A stretch of DNA of 6,744 bases from Candidatus Aminicenantota bacterium (lineage in GTDB: Bacteria > Acidobacteriota > Aminicenantia > UBA2199): contig CP070627.1 of assembly GCA_020355945.1 (NCBI GenBank), forward strand, positions 1,681,133 through 1,687,876, in the 5' to 3' direction. Both the position numbers and the translations under genes were made by a program. The notes below the pieces were generated by a model. The model did no database searches and was not told the DNA's origin. It saw nothing but the letters and a program-made list of their open reading frames with translations. Of this stretch, positions 6,016 to 6,744 are shown in pieces. Each line of letters starts with the position of its first letter. The stretch's first letter is position 1.

Positions 6016-6744
6016 TCAACTGATAACAGCCGGGACGAGGATGATAAAGACCAGGAGGTTCCCGGTACCGTGAATGATTATTCCCGGCCATGTGCTGTCC
6101 AGTTTTTGGCATAGGTAAGGTACAATTAGAGTCGTCGGTAATAGAGCGATGAAGGTCCAACGCATGAAGAAATGGATGAACAGGTTCCACATTAACCCGT
6201 TGACCAGCCAGGCCCATTTGCCGAAAACTTTTTTTTGCCGCGGCAGAGCGTACCCTCTCCAGAGTAATTCCTCACCGCCGATATTGACGATAAGCCAGAG
6301 GCACCAGAAAAGAATCAACCACCAATTACCTTTCACCGGTACTCCCATGAACCGGGTCAAGCCGGCGCTGGGATCAAAAAAGGGGCTAAATATTTCCGGC
6401 AAAACTTCTGGGGGATTAAAAAGAAGCAACCGGGCTAAAATTTTTGAACTGGGTGACAAAAGCACTTCCAGCACCTGGGCAGCCAGCAGCCCGGCAATCA
6501 CCCACAGCCATGCCTTACCTCGAAGGGTTCTCAAATTGAAATATTCTTTGAAGGTCTTTTTTTTGCCGGCTTTACTGGAGTGTAACCATCTCCTTAATAT
6601 TATAATAAAAAGTACAATAATGGGCCCCCAAATCACCAGGAAGTAAGCGGAAATTAACGGTATACCTTGATTTACCAGGAACGGCACCAGCCAATAAACT
6701 CCCAGGAAAATGAGTAGTCCGGGAATTCCAAAAAACAATAATGA
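6016..6744 (-). CDS. CPBP-family intramembrane metalloprotease-like protein (5' partial)
   Basis: The minus-strand frame runs from the window edge to TGA at 6018-6016, at least 242 residues. A TTG at 6738-6736 is the first start-like codon, but the frame stays open beyond it, so the true start is probably a few codons outside the window. The protein is strongly hydrophobic with several membrane segments (for example about residues 5-20, 31-48, 76-92, 138-153, 182-208 and 219-236 counted from that TTG). It has the CPBP/Abi (CAAX protease and bacteriocin-processing) motifs: EELLWR (E156, E157, R161), NLFIH (H189) and HGTGN (H223, N227), which in the family line the metal site within the membrane. 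Members process prenylated or secreted peptides or give bacteriocin immunity; the substrate here is unknown. Its base composition is richer in GC than the defence genes, so it probably belongs to the host backbone. Confidence 0.85.
   Translation of the reverse strand, partial: SLLFFGIPGLLIFLGVYWLVPFLVNQGIPLISAYFLVIWGPIIVLFIIILRRWLHSSKAGKKKTFKEYFNLRTLRGKAWLWVIAGLLAAQVLEVLLSPSSKILARLLLFNPPEVLPEIFSPFFDPSAGLTRFMGVPVKGNWWLILFWCLWLIVNIGGEELLWRGYALPRQKKVFGKWAWLVNGLMWNLFIHFFMRWTFIALLPTTLIVPYLCQKLDSTWPGIIIHGTGNLLVFIILVPAVIS

Noticed and set aside
5954..6646. ORFs of 87 (minus) and 165 (plus) codons overlapping the CPBP gene
   Set aside because: The CPBP frame has conserved EExxxR, H and HxxxN motifs and membrane segments; the others are shadows.

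Overview
The window is bacterial DNA. Its centre is an AT-rich two-gene cassette that looks like an antiviral STAND (Avs-type) defence operon. Gene 1 (250-4266) encodes a 1338-residue protein. It has an Mrr/Cap4-like PD-(D/E)XK nuclease motif at the N-terminus, then a STAND P-loop NTPase (Walker A GPGGVGKT, Walker B LLVIDE, VTR sensor, GFP motif), then roughly 850 residues of mostly helical, unassigned sequence suited to a target sensor. Gene 2 (4266-5051) starts inside the stop codon of gene 1 (TAATG). It encodes a 261-residue protein with a HEPN RNase-type motif, RNLFIH (R-N-x3-H). The pairing suggests one locus with two effectors, a probable DNase fused to the sensor and a probable RNase translationally coupled to it. 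That functional reading is inference; the motifs and gene layout are read directly from the sequence.

Region by region: 1-93 is GC-rich, contains inverted repeats, and may hold the 3' end of an upstream reading frame. 94-249 is the AT-rich leader of the defence operon, with a good sigma70-type promoter (TTGACA, 17-bp spacer, TAGGAT), an 11-bp direct repeat and a 7-bp inverted repeat across the start codon. 250-5051 is the operon. 5052-5178 is a short convergent intergenic stretch with no clear terminator. 5179-5773 on the minus strand is a DUF433 antitoxin / DUF5615 PIN-like toxin pair with overlapping genes, preceded by a perfect-consensus promoter (TTGACA-N17-TATAAT) that overlaps a palindrome. 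5832-6015 is non-coding and unusual, with a short heptamer tandem repeat, a probable terminator, a GC-rich hairpin and a 12-bp palindrome. 6016-6744 on the minus strand is a CPBP-family (CAAX protease-like) membrane protein whose 5' end lies outside the window.

The two flanks (1-90 and about 5960-6744) are visibly more GC-rich than the defence operon and the toxin-antitoxin pair. This fits an accessory cassette inserted into a chromosome of moderate GC. AGGAG-type ribosome sites, sigma70 consensus promoters and the CPBP protein would fit a Gram-positive (clostridial-type) host, but the taxonomic call is weak. The likely theme is a small defence island: phage sensing and killing by the STAND/HEPN operon, a PIN-type toxin-antitoxin module beside it, and the resumption of host-like sequence at the CPBP gene.
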